Of a DNA stretch of 51,539 bases, positions 24,392 to 32,775 are shown in pieces (position 1 is the stretch's first letter; the number at the start of each line of letters is the position of its first letter). Source of the DNA: Solirubrobacter phytolaccae (GTDB taxonomy: Bacteria; Actinomycetota; Thermoleophilia; Solirubrobacterales; Solirubrobacteraceae); NCBI RefSeq assembly GCF_027587195.1, contig NZ_JAPDDP010000052.1:1-51539 (forward strand). The letters are read 5' to 3'. The notes under the pieces were generated by a model, which ran no database searches, was not told the DNA's origin, and saw only the letters and a list, made by a program, of their open reading frames with translations. The position numbers and the translations under genes were made by a program.

Positions 24392-24937
24392 GTGAGTAGC
24401 GATCCGCAGCGCCTTCACGAGCACGAGAAGCCGCGGGCCCCGAAGCCCGAGGAGCAGCGGGAGGACGCGGCCGCCCCGCTGCACAACCTCGTCTCCAACG
24501 TCGGCAACCGGGCGTTCGGCGGCGCGATCGCGGCCCGCCAGGGCGCGGGGATCACGGAGGGCGGCCAGGTCCACTCGTCCGTGCAGTCCAAGATCGACTC
24601 CACGCGCGGCGCCGGCCAGAACCTCGACGGCGGCGTGGCCAACAAGCTCTCGCCGCAGCTCGGCGACCTGTCGGATGTCCGCGTCCATACCGGCGACTAC
24701 TCGAACGACCTCAACCACGCGGTGTCCGCGAAGGCGTTCGCGACGGGCTCCGACGTCTACTTCGGCAAGGACCAGTACAAGCCGGGCACGTCGGACGGCG
24801 ACAAGCTGATCGCGCACGAGCTCGCCCACGTCGTCCAGCAGCGCGGCGCGCCGACCAGCGGGCCGCTGACCGTCTCGAATCCGGGCGACGCCATGGAGAA
24901 CGAGGCGGATTCTGTGGCGGACAAAGTCTCTCAGTGA
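24392..24937 (+). CDS. eCIS-associated DUF4157 metallopeptidase-like protein
   Basis: 181 residues from GTG 24392. A polar, disordered N-terminus (~60 residues) precedes a DUF4157 (eCIS core) domain at about 90-175. It includes LGDLSDVRVHTGD, AFATGSDVYFGKDQY and the HExxH zinc motif HELAHVVQQ with His142, Glu143 and His146, then ENEADSVADKV. DUF4157 is the commonest non-structural domain of extracellular contractile injection system loci; proposed roles are effector, effector-processing or cargo adaptor. Here it is short and carries no obvious toxin domain. Its TGA overlaps the GTG of the AAA+ ATPase by 4 bp. Confidence 0.92.
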   Translation: MSSDPQRLHEHEKPRAPKPEEQREDAAAPLHNLVSNVGNRAFGGAIAARQGAGITEGGQVHSSVQSKIDSTRGAGQNLDGGVANKLSPQLGDLSDVRVHTGDYSNDLNHAVSAKAFATGSDVYFGKDQYKPGTSDGDKLIAHELAHVVQQRGAPTSGPLTVSNPGDAMENEADSVADKVSQ

Positions 24938-26913
24938 CAGAGATCAGCTTTGGTTTCATCGACCGTCGCGTGATGGCGGCGGTCGAGCGCGTCGCGGCGT
25001 CCGATCCCGACCCGGGCGATCCGTTCCGGGGCCTGTACATCTCCGACGAGGTCGCGCTGCGGCTCTCGCACGGCGAGGGCGAAGGCTCGGTGGACTCCGA
25101 CGGGCGACTGCAGGAAGTGGTGCGCGCGCTCGGGCTGGACCTGCTCGAGGCCGCCGTGCTCGCGGTGTGCTCCGCGACCGAGCTCAACCCGCGCTACGGG
25201 CGGCTCTACGCCTACCTGCAGGACGACGTCACGCGCAAGCTGCCGTCACCGCGCCTGGTCGGCCAGCTGCTCGAGGGTGAGGGGCTGACGCCCGCCGACG
25301 TGATGGTCGCGTTCGACGCGGCCGGGCGCCTGCGCTCGCTCGGCGCGCTGAAGCTGCTCGGGGACGCGCAGACGCCGCTCGCGGAGCGCCCGATCAAGAT
25401 CGCCGACCGGCTCGCGGCCGTGCTCCTCGGCGGTCGCATGGACGAGTCGCCGCAGCCCACGCGGCTGCGCCTGATCGACATGCCCGCGCACGCCCCGGGC
25501 CGGGCCGAGGCGGTCGAGATGATTGCCGCGCTGCTGGCGCGCGAGTCGCACCTGCCGATCGTCCTGGCCGGACCGGACGCCGACACGCTGATCGCGACCG
25601 CCGTCGGCCGCCCGCTGGTCGCCGCGCACGTGCGCGACCTGACCGACAAGGACGTGATGGCCGAGGCCGCGCTGATCAGCGCGCTCGAGGACCGGCCGAT
25701 GATCTTCGAAGGGCTGGAGGACGTCGAGCCGGGCGACCGCGCGCGGATCCTGCGGGCGATCGAGGCCCGGCCGGAGCGGACGGTCCTCGCCGCCCCGACG
25801 CGCACCGCGGCGCTCGCGCTCGGGGAGCGCACCGTGCTGCTGGTCGAGGCCGGCCCGCCGTCGTTCGCGGAACGCCGCCAGGCGTGGGCGGACCTGACCG
25901 GCGTCGCCGCGACCGAGGACGTCGCCGCCAAGTTCCGGCTCTCGATGACGCAGATCATCGAGGCGGCCGAGGTGGCGCGGCTGTCCGCGATCGCCCGCGG
26001 GGCCGAGGTGCCGGAGCTGAGCGACCTCGACGCCGGCGCGCGCCAGGCCTCCTCCTCCAAGCTCGGCGAGCTCGCCGCCCGCCTCCCGCCCGGCTACAAG
26101 TGGGAGGACCTCGTCGTCCCGCCCAAGCAGACGGAGCAGCTGCGGTCGATCAGCGCCTACCTGCGCCACCGCGACCGCGTGCTCAGCGAGTGGGGCTACG
26201 AGAAGACGGTCTCCCGCACCCAGGGCCTGAAGGTCCTGTTCGCGGGCGAGTCCGGCACGGGCAAGACGATGGGCTCGCAGGTGATCGCGGCCGAGCTCGG
26301 CCTGGAGATCTTCCGCGTGGACCTCGCGACCACGGTCTCCAAGTACATCGGTGAGACCGAGAAGAACCTGGACCGGATCTTCGGCGCCGCCGAGGGCTCG
26401 AACGCGATCCTCTTCTTCGACGAGGCCGACGCCCTGTTCGGCAAGCGCTCGGAGACCAGCGACTCGCACGACCGCTACGCGAACATCGAGGTCGCCTACC
26501 TGCTCCAGAAGATGGAGGGCTACCCGGGCGCGGTGATCCTCGCGACGAACTTCCGCCGCAACATCGACGACGCCTTCATCCGCCGCCTGGACTTCGTGAT
26601 CGACTTCCCGTTCCCGGAGAAAGAGGACCGCCGGCGCATCTGGCGCAAGGTGCTCCCGCCCGAGGCGCCGCTCGCGGACGACGTCGACCTCGACTTCCTC
26701 GCCGAGAAGTTCAAGCTCTCCGGCGGCGCGATCCGCAACTGCTCGCTAGCCGGCGCCTTCGAGGCCGCCGACGACGACTCCCCGATCGGCATGCGGCACC
26801 TGGTCCGCGCGGTCGCGAACGAGTACGGCAAGCAGGGCCGCCTGACCCTGGAAGCCGACTTCGGGTCCTTCCACGAGGTCATCAAGGTCGGCGCCCGCGC
26901 GAACGGGCACTGA
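24934..26913 (+). CDS. eCIS AAA+ ATPase (Afp15/Pvc15-like)
   Basis: 659 residues from GTG 24934 (GTGA overlap with the DUF4157 gene). The N-terminal ~190 residues include the winged-helix-type region typical of this ATPase group. A degenerate first ATPase-like module (200-330) follows, and a complete AAA+ domain from about 400. Walker A GESGTGKT is at 438-445, Walker B ILFFDEAD at 492-499, sensor 1 Asn in ILATNFRRN, and arginine finger region DAFIRRLDFVIDFPFP. Such ATPases are universal in eCIS clusters and are thought to assist particle assembly or cargo loading. The C-terminal SGGAIRNCSLAGAF is the sensor-2 helix. Confidence 0.93.
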   Translation: MTEISFGFIDRRVMAAVERVAASDPDPGDPFRGLYISDEVALRLSHGEGEGSVDSDGRLQEVVRALGLDLLEAAVLAVCSATELNPRYGRLYAYLQDDVTRKLPSPRLVGQLLEGEGLTPADVMVAFDAAGRLRSLGALKLLGDAQTPLAERPIKIADRLAAVLLGGRMDESPQPTRLRLIDMPAHAPGRAEAVEMIAALLARESHLPIVLAGPDADTLIATAVGRPLVAAHVRDLTDKDVMAEAALISALEDRPMIFEGLEDVEPGDRARILRAIEARPERTVLAAPTRTAALALGERTVLLVEAGPPSFAERRQAWADLTGVAATEDVAAKFRLSMTQIIEAAEVARLSAIARGAEVPELSDLDAGARQASSSKLGELAARLPPGYKWEDLVVPPKQTEQLRSISAYLRHRDRVLSEWGYEKTVSRTQGLKVLFAGESGTGKTMGSQVIAAELGLEIFRVDLATTVSKYIGETEKNLDRIFGAAEGSNAILFFDEADALFGKRSETSDSHDRYANIEVAYLLQKMEGYPGAVILATNFRRNIDDAFIRRLDFVIDFPFPEKEDRRRIWRKVLPPEAPLADDVDLDFLAEKFKLSGGAIRNCSLAGAFEAADDDSPIGMRHLVRAVANEYGKQGRLTLEADFGSFHEVIKVGARANGH

Positions 26914-26999
26914 CCCGCCATCCCCCGAACGGTCGGCGGAGGTCATGATGGCCTCACGCGTTGGTCACACGACGACGATTCGCTCGTCTCCCCTTGTAG

Positions 27000-27497
27000 A
27001 TGGACCCGTTCGACCGCATGTATCTGCGCTACCGCGACCCGGTGCTCGGCTACTTCGCGCGGCGAGTGGGAGAGCCGGAGGTCGCAGCCGACCTGATGGC
27101 GGAGACGTTCGCGCGCGCGCTGGTGCACTTCCGCACCCGCCCGCCGGATGACCCTGCCAGCTGGCTGTTCTCGATCGCTCGCAACCTGCTGATCGACAGC
27201 GCGCGCCGGGGGCAGGTGGAGCAGTCCGCCCGGCGCAGGCTGCGCCTGGACCCGCTCGTGCTCGACGACGTCGACATCCAGCGGATCGAGGAGGTCGCCG
27301 AGGCCGCCGACCTGGCCGAGACGGTCAGGGAAGCGCTGTCGGCGAGCGAGTACGAGGCGCTGCGCGGCCGTGCCGTCGATGAGGAGTCCTACGCCGAGCT
27401 GGCGCTGCGTCTGCGCTGCTCGGAGGCGGTCGCGCGCAAGCGCGTGAGCCGCGCCATAGCCAACGTGCGCACGATGATGAGGGACGGGCATGAGTGA
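27000..27497 (+). CDS. ECF-type RNA polymerase sigma factor (second)
   Basis: 165 residues from ATG 27000. Region 2: FDRMYLRYRDPVLGYFARRV, DLMAETFARALVHFRT and PASWLFSIARNLLIDSARRG. Region 4: LSASEYEALRGRAVDEESYAELALRL and EAVARKRVSRAIANVRT. The gene overlaps the next by 8 bp, so the downstream membrane protein is co-translated with it; that protein's short cytoplasmic N-terminus is the likely anti-sigma contact. The 86-bp upstream gap (26914-26999) contains TTGGTC (26961-26966) but no clear -10. Confidence 0.92.
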   Translation: MDPFDRMYLRYRDPVLGYFARRVGEPEVAADLMAETFARALVHFRTRPPDDPASWLFSIARNLLIDSARRGQVEQSARRRLRLDPLVLDDVDIQRIEEVAEAADLAETVREALSASEYEALRGRAVDEESYAELALRLRCSEAVARKRVSRAIANVRTMMRDGHE

Positions 27498-30400
27498 TTT
27501 TCGGGATCGCTACGGCGATCAGCTCAAGCGGGCGCGCCAAGCGCAACGACGGCGGCGGTTCGGCGGACTGGGCCAGGCGCGGCTGCGGGCGCGCCGCTCC
27601 CCGCGGCAGACCATCGCGGGCGCCGTCGGCGGCGTCGCGCTGCTCGCGGCGATCGTGACGCTGGCGCTGACCGGCTCGGTGGCCGAGCGCCCGCCGTCCG
27701 CGCCGACCGACCTGATCGCGATCGCGCCCGAGAACGAGGCGCTCGAGCAGCTGGCCGGCGTTACGCCCGACGAGATGCAGGACCTCAAGCTCAGCTCCAA
27801 CGCGCCGGTCACGCGCGCGCAGGTGGACCAGATGAAGGCGCAGGCGGCGGCGATCGCGCCCGCCGCGAGCACCGTCGGCTGGCAGCAGCTCGGGCCGTAC
27901 AACATCGGCGGGCGCGTGACCGACGTGGTCGCGGACCGCTTCACGCCCAACTCGGCGTTCGCCGCGGTCTCGGGCGGCGGCATCTGGAAGACGACCGACG
28001 GCGGGACGAGCTGGAAGTCGATCTGGCCCGATTCCTACGTCCAGAGCATGGGGGCGTTCGACCAGGCGCCCGACGGGACGTTGTGGGCCGGCACGGGTGA
28101 GGCGAACCCGCCCGGTGGCGGCCTGACCTTCTTCGGCGACGGCGTCTACAAGTCGACCGACAACGGCGGCACGTGGACCAACGTGGGCCTGCGCGAGAGC
28201 GAGTCCGTCGGACGCATCGCGGTCGATCCCAAGAACTCGAACCGCGTCTTCATCGCGGCCACGGGCCACATCGCCCGCAGCTCCGGCCAGCGCGGCCTCT
28301 ACCGCACGACCGACGGCGGCAAGAGCTGGGAGCTCGTCCTCGCGCCGACGACCTCGACCACCGGCGCGGTCGACGTCGCCATCAACCCGGACAACCCGCA
28401 GATCGTCTACGGCGTGCTGTGGGACCACAAGCGCACGAACGGCACCCGCACCTACGGCGGCATCGGCTCGGGCCTGTTCCGCTCCGACGACGGTGGCGAC
28501 ACGTGGAAGCGCCTGGAGACGATGGCGGCGGGCCAGGCCCTGCCGGCCTACGACCAGACGCAGACCGGCCTGCGCGCCGACGCGTCCCTCGGCCGCATCG
28601 GCATCGCCGTCGCCCCCAGCAACCCGGACCGCGTGTACGTCGCGTTCGGCTCGCCCTACGGCCCCGACAAGGGCTTCTACTACTCCAACGACGGCGGCAA
28701 CTCGTGGTGCACCACGGGCGGGACCACCGAGTGCCCGTTCACCGCGGGCCGCGCCTACCAGGCCAACGGCGGCTTCCAGTGGTGGTTCGGCCGCCTCTGG
28801 GTGGACCCGGACGACGAGAACCACATCTTCAACGCCGACGTCGCGCTGCGGACGTCGACCAACGGCGGCCAGACCTGGTCCGCGCACAACGGCCCGCACG
28901 CCGACCAGCACGGGATGGCGTGGGACCCGTCGACGCTCGACGGCGATCCGGCCACGCCCAACCGCGTCTTCCTCGGCAACGACGGCGGCATGTACCGCTC
29001 CGAGACGAGCGGCCTGACGTCGGCGTCGTGGGTGCCGGCGAGCAACCAGCCGTGGAACCAGGCCTACCACCTCGCGGTCTCCAAGCAGCGGCCCCAGCGG
29101 CTGATCCAGGGCCTGCAGGACAACGGCAGCGTCCGGACGTTCACGGCGACCGACCCCGTCCCCGCCGACCCGGAGCTGCGCACCTGGAACGCCGCCGGCG
29201 GTGGCGACGGCCACTACAACGCGATCGACCCGACCGACGACCGCGTCTACTACACGTGCTCGCAGTCATCGGGCGGCGGCACGCACTCGTGCACGGGCCG
29301 CCGTGACTCGGCGACCGCGACGACGACGTTCACCGTCGGCCAGGTCACCTTCCCCAACACCACCACGCGCGTGCCGGGGCAGCGCTACACGACCGACGCG
29401 CCGCTGGAGATCGACCCGAACGTCCCGCCGCTCGCGGCGGACGGCACCCAGCCGCCCAACGCGGTCTACGTCGGCGGCAACTACATCGGGCGCTCGCTCA
29501 ACCGCGGCACCACGATGAACCCGATCAGCCCGATCGACGAGACGCCCGCCGACTCGACCGACCCGACGGCCGCGCTGCCCGGGCCGATCCCGGCGTCCGA
29601 GGTCGACATCGGGCTCTACACCAACCTCTACGGCGCCGTGACGTCCCTGGCGCCCGCGAAGTCGGCAACGCCCGTCCCCTACGCGCAGGTGATCTACGCG
29701 GGCACGGACACGGGCCTCGTGTGGAAGACCGAGGACGCGGGCGCGACCTGGCAGCGCATGCAGGGTCTGCCGGAGCGTTGGGTGAACAAGATCGTCGTCG
29801 ATCCGGAGAGCCCGGACCACGCGTACATCGCCTTCAGCGGCTTCCGCCAAGGCATCGACGCCGCCAACGTCTACGAGACACGCGACGGCGGCGACTCATG
29901 GCAGAACATCTCGGGCAACCTGCCCAACGGCCCCGTCCAGATGCTCGAGTACGACGCGCGCAACGACGTGCTCTTCGCGGCCACCGACGTCGGCGTCTTC
30001 GACCGCAAGGACGGCGACGCGCACTGGTACGAGATCAGCGTCGGGATGCCGGAGGTGCCGGTGCTCGACCTCAAGCTCTCCCACGACGACAAGGCGCTCT
30101 ACGCGGCGACCTTCGGGCGCTCGCTGCTCAAGCTCAACCTGAGCACGGACGCGACCGACGGCGGTGGCGTGGGCGGCTCGGTGCCGGCCACGCTCGCGCT
30201 CGAGCTGCGCGGGCCGGCCACGTTCGCGGCGTTCGTCCCGGGCGTCGACCGGGAGTACACGGCGTCCACGACCGCGAACGTCGTGAGCACGGCCGGTGAC
30301 GCGACGCTGAGCGTCTCCGACCCCTGCTGCCTGGCCAACGGCGCGTTCTCGCTGCCCGAGCCGCTGCAGGTGTCGTTCAGCAAGTCCACGTGGACCGCGC

Positions 30401-30519
30401 CCGTCTCCAACGACGAGGTGACGATCGGGTTCCGCCAGCACATCGGTGCATCGCAGCCGTTGCGCACCGGCCGCTACTCGAAGACGCTGACGTTCACGCT
30501 GTCGACGACCAACCCCTAG
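27490..30519 (+). CDS. Membrane-anchored extracellular BNR/sortilin-type propeller with WxL-like C-terminus; putative anti-sigma
   Basis: 1009 residues. Residues 1-41 are cytoplasmic and very basic (MSDFRDRYGDQLKRARQAQR). One membrane helix spans 42-62 (IAGAVGGVALLAAIVTLALT). Outside lies a long propeller (about 110-890) with repeated BNR/Asp-box motifs: GIWKTTDGGTSWKS, GVYKSTDNGGTWTN, GLYRTTDGGKSWEL and VWKTEDAGATWQR. These resemble VPS10/sortilin and glycosidase-like propellers. The last 115 residues (895-1009, from 30172) are the shared WxL-like module. Start ATG 27490 overlaps the ECF sigma gene by 8 bp. The arrangement suggests a one-protein sensor: outside ligand or wall attachment, inside sigma binding. 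This function is inferred. Confidence 0.9.
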   Translation: MSDFRDRYGDQLKRARQAQRRRRFGGLGQARLRARRSPRQTIAGAVGGVALLAAIVTLALTGSVAERPPSAPTDLIAIAPENEALEQLAGVTPDEMQDLKLSSNAPVTRAQVDQMKAQAAAIAPAASTVGWQQLGPYNIGGRVTDVVADRFTPNSAFAAVSGGGIWKTTDGGTSWKSIWPDSYVQSMGAFDQAPDGTLWAGTGEANPPGGGLTFFGDGVYKSTDNGGTWTNVGLRESESVGRIAVDPKNSNRVFIAATGHIARSSGQRGLYRTTDGGKSWELVLAPTTSTTGAVDVAINPDNPQIVYGVLWDHKRTNGTRTYGGIGSGLFRSDDGGDTWKRLETMAAGQALPAYDQTQTGLRADASLGRIGIAVAPSNPDRVYVAFGSPYGPDKGFYYSNDGGNSWCTTGGTTECPFTAGRAYQANGGFQWWFGRLWVDPDDENHIFNADVALRTSTNGGQTWSAHNGPHADQHGMAWDPSTLDGDPATPNRVFLGNDGGMYRSETSGLTSASWVPASNQPWNQAYHLAVSKQRPQRLIQGLQDNGSVRTFTATDPVPADPELRTWNAAGGGDGHYNAIDPTDDRVYYTCSQSSGGGTHSCTGRRDSATATTTFTVGQVTFPNTTTRVPGQRYTTDAPLEIDPNVPPLAADGTQPPNAVYVGGNYIGRSLNRGTTMNPISPIDETPADSTDPTAALPGPIPASEVDIGLYTNLYGAVTSLAPAKSATPVPYAQVIYAGTDTGLVWKTEDAGATWQRMQGLPERWVNKIVVDPESPDHAYIAFSGFRQGIDAANVYETRDGGDSWQNISGNLPNGPVQMLEYDARNDVLFAATDVGVFDRKDGDAHWYEISVGMPEVPVLDLKLSHDDKALYAATFGRSLLKLNLSTDATDGGGVGGSVPATLALELRGPATFAAFVPGVDREYTASTTANVVSTAGDATLSVSDPCCLANGAFSLPEPLQVSFSKSTWTAPVSNDEVTIGFRQHIGASQPLRTGRYSKTLTFTLSTTNP

Positions 30520-30524
30520 CGCAC

Positions 30525-30555
30525 GCGGGAGCTCCGTCGCCGACGGAGCTCCCGC
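30525..30555. terminator. Bidirectional terminator hairpin
   Basis: GCGGGAGCTCCGT (30525-30537) and ACGGAGCTCCCGC (30543-30555) form a perfect 13-bp stem with loop CGCCG. It is placed between the convergent propeller gene and the amino-acid-binding lipoprotein gene. Confidence 0.8.
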
Positions 30556-30559
30556 CCGC

Positions 30560-31798
30560 TCACTTGCCGGCGAGCTGCTCCACCCGGGGCAGCGCGCCGG
30601 AGAGCGGGTCGTCCGAGACCGGCACGAACACGAAGCCCTCGAAGCGCGCGAGGTACATGTCGGTCGGCGAGACGCCCTCGTGGTAGTCCGCGTTGTAGCC
30701 ACGCTGGTCGCCGTTGGCGCCGATGATCTTCGCGCCGTCGTTGATCGTCTCCAGCAGCGGCGCGCCGAGCCCCGTGGACTGCCCCGCGGCTTCCTGGACG
30801 AGCTTGATCGCGTCGTAGGGGTACATCGCCCAGTCCGGAGGCTGGATGACGTCGCGGCCGTCCTGCTGGACGCCGACCTTGTCGGCACCGAGCAGCGACT
30901 CGTAGCGCTCGCGGAACGCGTTGAAGGGCTTCGGCCCCACCTCGGCGGTGATGCGCGAGGAGACGAAGCGCAGGCGCGCGAGCCGCTCGGGATGCGCGGC
31001 GAGGCGCTGGCGGATCAGCGGGTCCTCACCCGTCTGGCCCGAGAGGACGGGGACGTCCCAACCCGCGGTGGCGACGTCCTCGAGCACGGTCGCGACGTTG
31101 GCGGCCCTGGCCCAGACGACCACGCGGTCGGCGCCGGCGCGACGCGCCTGCAGGATCTGCGGTGCCAGGCCGGTGGCGCGGCGCGGGATCACCTGGTCGG
31201 ACACCACCTCGACCTGGTCGATCGCCAGCGCCTCCTTGAGCGCGGCGCGGCCCTGCTCGCCGTAGCTGGAGTCGTCCGTCAGCAACGCCACCTTCGGGCC
31301 GGCGTTGGCGATGTAGTCGGCCAGGCGGCGCGTCATGATCGCGTCCGCCGGAGCGAGGCGGAACACGCTCGGGTGGCGGGCCGCGTCGATCAGGCCGGCG
31401 CCGCCCTCGAAGACGATGAACGTCGTCAGCCGCGCGCGGTCGGTGACATCGGCGATCGCGGTGGCGCCCGTGCCGTCGGTGATCAGCGTCGCCGCTCCGC
31501 GCGACACCGCCTCACGCGCGTTGGCCAGGGCCTGCGCCGGGCTGGAGGCGTTGTCGAGGACCACCAGCTCGAGCGGGTGGCGCCGGCCCTCGAGGCCGAC
31601 CACGAGGCCGCCCTCGTCGTTGATCTCCTCGACGGCGAGGCGAGCCCCCTTCTCGATCGACGCGGCGATCCACGGCTCGGTCGAGATGGGTGCGCTGACC
31701 ACGATCGGCACGGCGGCGCCGTCCTGGCCGCAGCCCGACGCGAGCGCAAGGGCGAGCAGCGGGATGACGAGCGAGAACCGGCCCATGCGGGCAGGCAT
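30560..31798 (-). CDS. Branched-chain amino acid-type ABC transporter substrate-binding lipoprotein
   Basis: About 412 residues from ATG 31798 (ATG 31786 also possible). A lipoprotein signal ends in the lipobox LALASGC. The mature protein is a two-lobe periplasmic-binding-protein fold of the LivJ/K (type I) family: ARLAVEEINDEGGLVVG, LELVVLDNASSPAQALAN, VALLTDDSSYGEQGR and VPVLSGQTGEDPL. It would deliver amino acids, amides or similar ligands to the permease encoded divergently (78-bp spacer to GTG 31876). The ligand is not predictable from sequence. Confidence 0.9.
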   Translation of the reverse strand: MPARMGRFSLVIPLLALALASGCGQDGAAVPIVVSAPISTEPWIAASIEKGARLAVEEINDEGGLVVGLEGRRHPLELVVLDNASSPAQALANAREAVSRGAATLITDGTGATAIADVTDRARLTTFIVFEGGAGLIDAARHPSVFRLAPADAIMTRRLADYIANAGPKVALLTDDSSYGEQGRAALKEALAIDQVEVVSDQVIPRRATGLAPQILQARRAGADRVVVWARAANVATVLEDVATAGWDVPVLSGQTGEDPLIRQRLAAHPERLARLRFVSSRITAEVGPKPFNAFRERYESLLGADKVGVQQDGRDVIQPPDWAMYPYDAIKLVQEAAGQSTGLGAPLLETINDGAKIIGANGDQRGYNADYHEGVSPTDMYLARFEGFVFVPVSDDPLSGALPRVEQLAGK

Positions 31799-31861
31799 CA
31801 TGACGAACGCGGCGGACCCCCAGGCGGCCACAGTGCGCGAGGGCCGGCGGCGCATCCGGTA

Positions 31862-31867
31862 TACGGT
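31862..31867 (+). promoter_or_regulatory. candidate -10 (TACGGT) for the transporter operon
   Basis: TACGGT ends 8 nt before GTG 31876, again the leaderless spacing. It lies in the short divergent gap between the binding-protein gene and the permease gene and would drive the long rightward transporter operon. Confidence 0.4.
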
Positions 31868-31875
31868 CTGCCGAC

Positions 31876-32775
31876 GTGAGCGGGGCCGTCGCGATCCAAG
31901 CGCTCGTGACCGGGCTCGCCACAGGTGCCGCCTACGGCTTGATCGCCCTCGGCTTCGCGCTCGTCCACCGGCTCACCGGCACACTCGCGTTCGCCCACGG
32001 GGACGTGGTCACCGGCGGCGTGCTGATCGGGGTGCTGGCGCTGCTCGGCGCCACGCCGATCGCCACGCCGCTCGGCGCCGGCAAGGCCGTGGCGCTGGTG
32101 CTCGTGGCGCTCGTCGCGGGAGCGCTGCTGTCGGTCGCCGTCTACGTCGTCGCCGTCCGCCCGCTGCGGGCCCATGCGCTGGCCTGGGTGGCCGGGGCCC
32201 TCGCGGCCGGTCTCGCGGTGCGCGAGCTGCTCGGGGTCGCGTTCATCCAGGAGGCCTACGCGCTGCCCGACCCGCTGGGCACGCCCGGCGTCCTCGGCCT
32301 CGGCGACGGCGTGACCGTGCCCGTGCGCGCGCTCGAGGTGCTCGCGATCGGCCTGGCCGCCGGCGTGCTCGTGGAGCGGCTGCTCGCGCTCACCGGCGCG
32401 GGCGCCGTCATGCGCGCCGTCGCCGACGACGCGGGCGCGGCGGCGCTGCTCGGGGTCCCGACCGAGCGCGTCGTCCTGGCCGCGTTCGCGCTCGCGGGCG
32501 CGCTGGCCGGCCTCGCCGGCGTGCTGATCGCCCCGGCGGCGCCGATCGGCGTCGGCGACGGCGTCCTACTCGGGTTGAAGGCGATCACCGCGGCGCTGCT
32601 GTTCCGGTTGGCGTCGCTGCCGCTCGTGCTCGCCGGTGGGCTGGTGCTCGGCGCCGCGGAAGGGCTGATCCTCGCCTGGCCGGGGCTCGGCGCGCGCTGG
32701 GCGGACATCGCGATCCTCGCGCTGCTGGCCGTGCTCGCCGCCACGCGGCCTCGTGGAGGCCTGGCCCCGGCGTGA
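31876..32775 (+). CDS. Branched-chain amino acid ABC transporter permease, LivH type
   Basis: 299 residues from GTG 31876, almost entirely hydrophobic with about eight membrane helices. Begins with the LivH-type pattern ALVTGLATGAAYGLIALGFA followed by TGTLAFAHGDVV. The coupling-helix region is VMRAVADDAGAAALLGVPTE, then the usual AFALAGALAGLAGVL. Forms the membrane channel with the LivM domain of the next gene (4-bp GTGA overlap). Confidence 0.9.
   Translation: MSGAVAIQALVTGLATGAAYGLIALGFALVHRLTGTLAFAHGDVVTGGVLIGVLALLGATPIATPLGAGKAVALVLVALVAGALLSVAVYVVAVRPLRAHALAWVAGALAAGLAVRELLGVAFIQEAYALPDPLGTPGVLGLGDGVTVPVRALEVLAIGLAAGVLVERLLALTGAGAVMRAVADDAGAAALLGVPTERVVLAAFALAGALAGLAGVLIAPAAPIGVGDGVLLGLKAITAALLFRLASLPLVLAGGLVLGAAEGLILAWPGLGARWADIAILALLAVLAATRPRGGLAPA

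Noticed and set aside
24310-24392. Possible mobile-element boundary at the eCIS block edge
   Set aside because: No direct or inverted terminal repeats, tRNA or recombinase gene were found here or at 26.9 kb; the gap is explained by divergent promoters.
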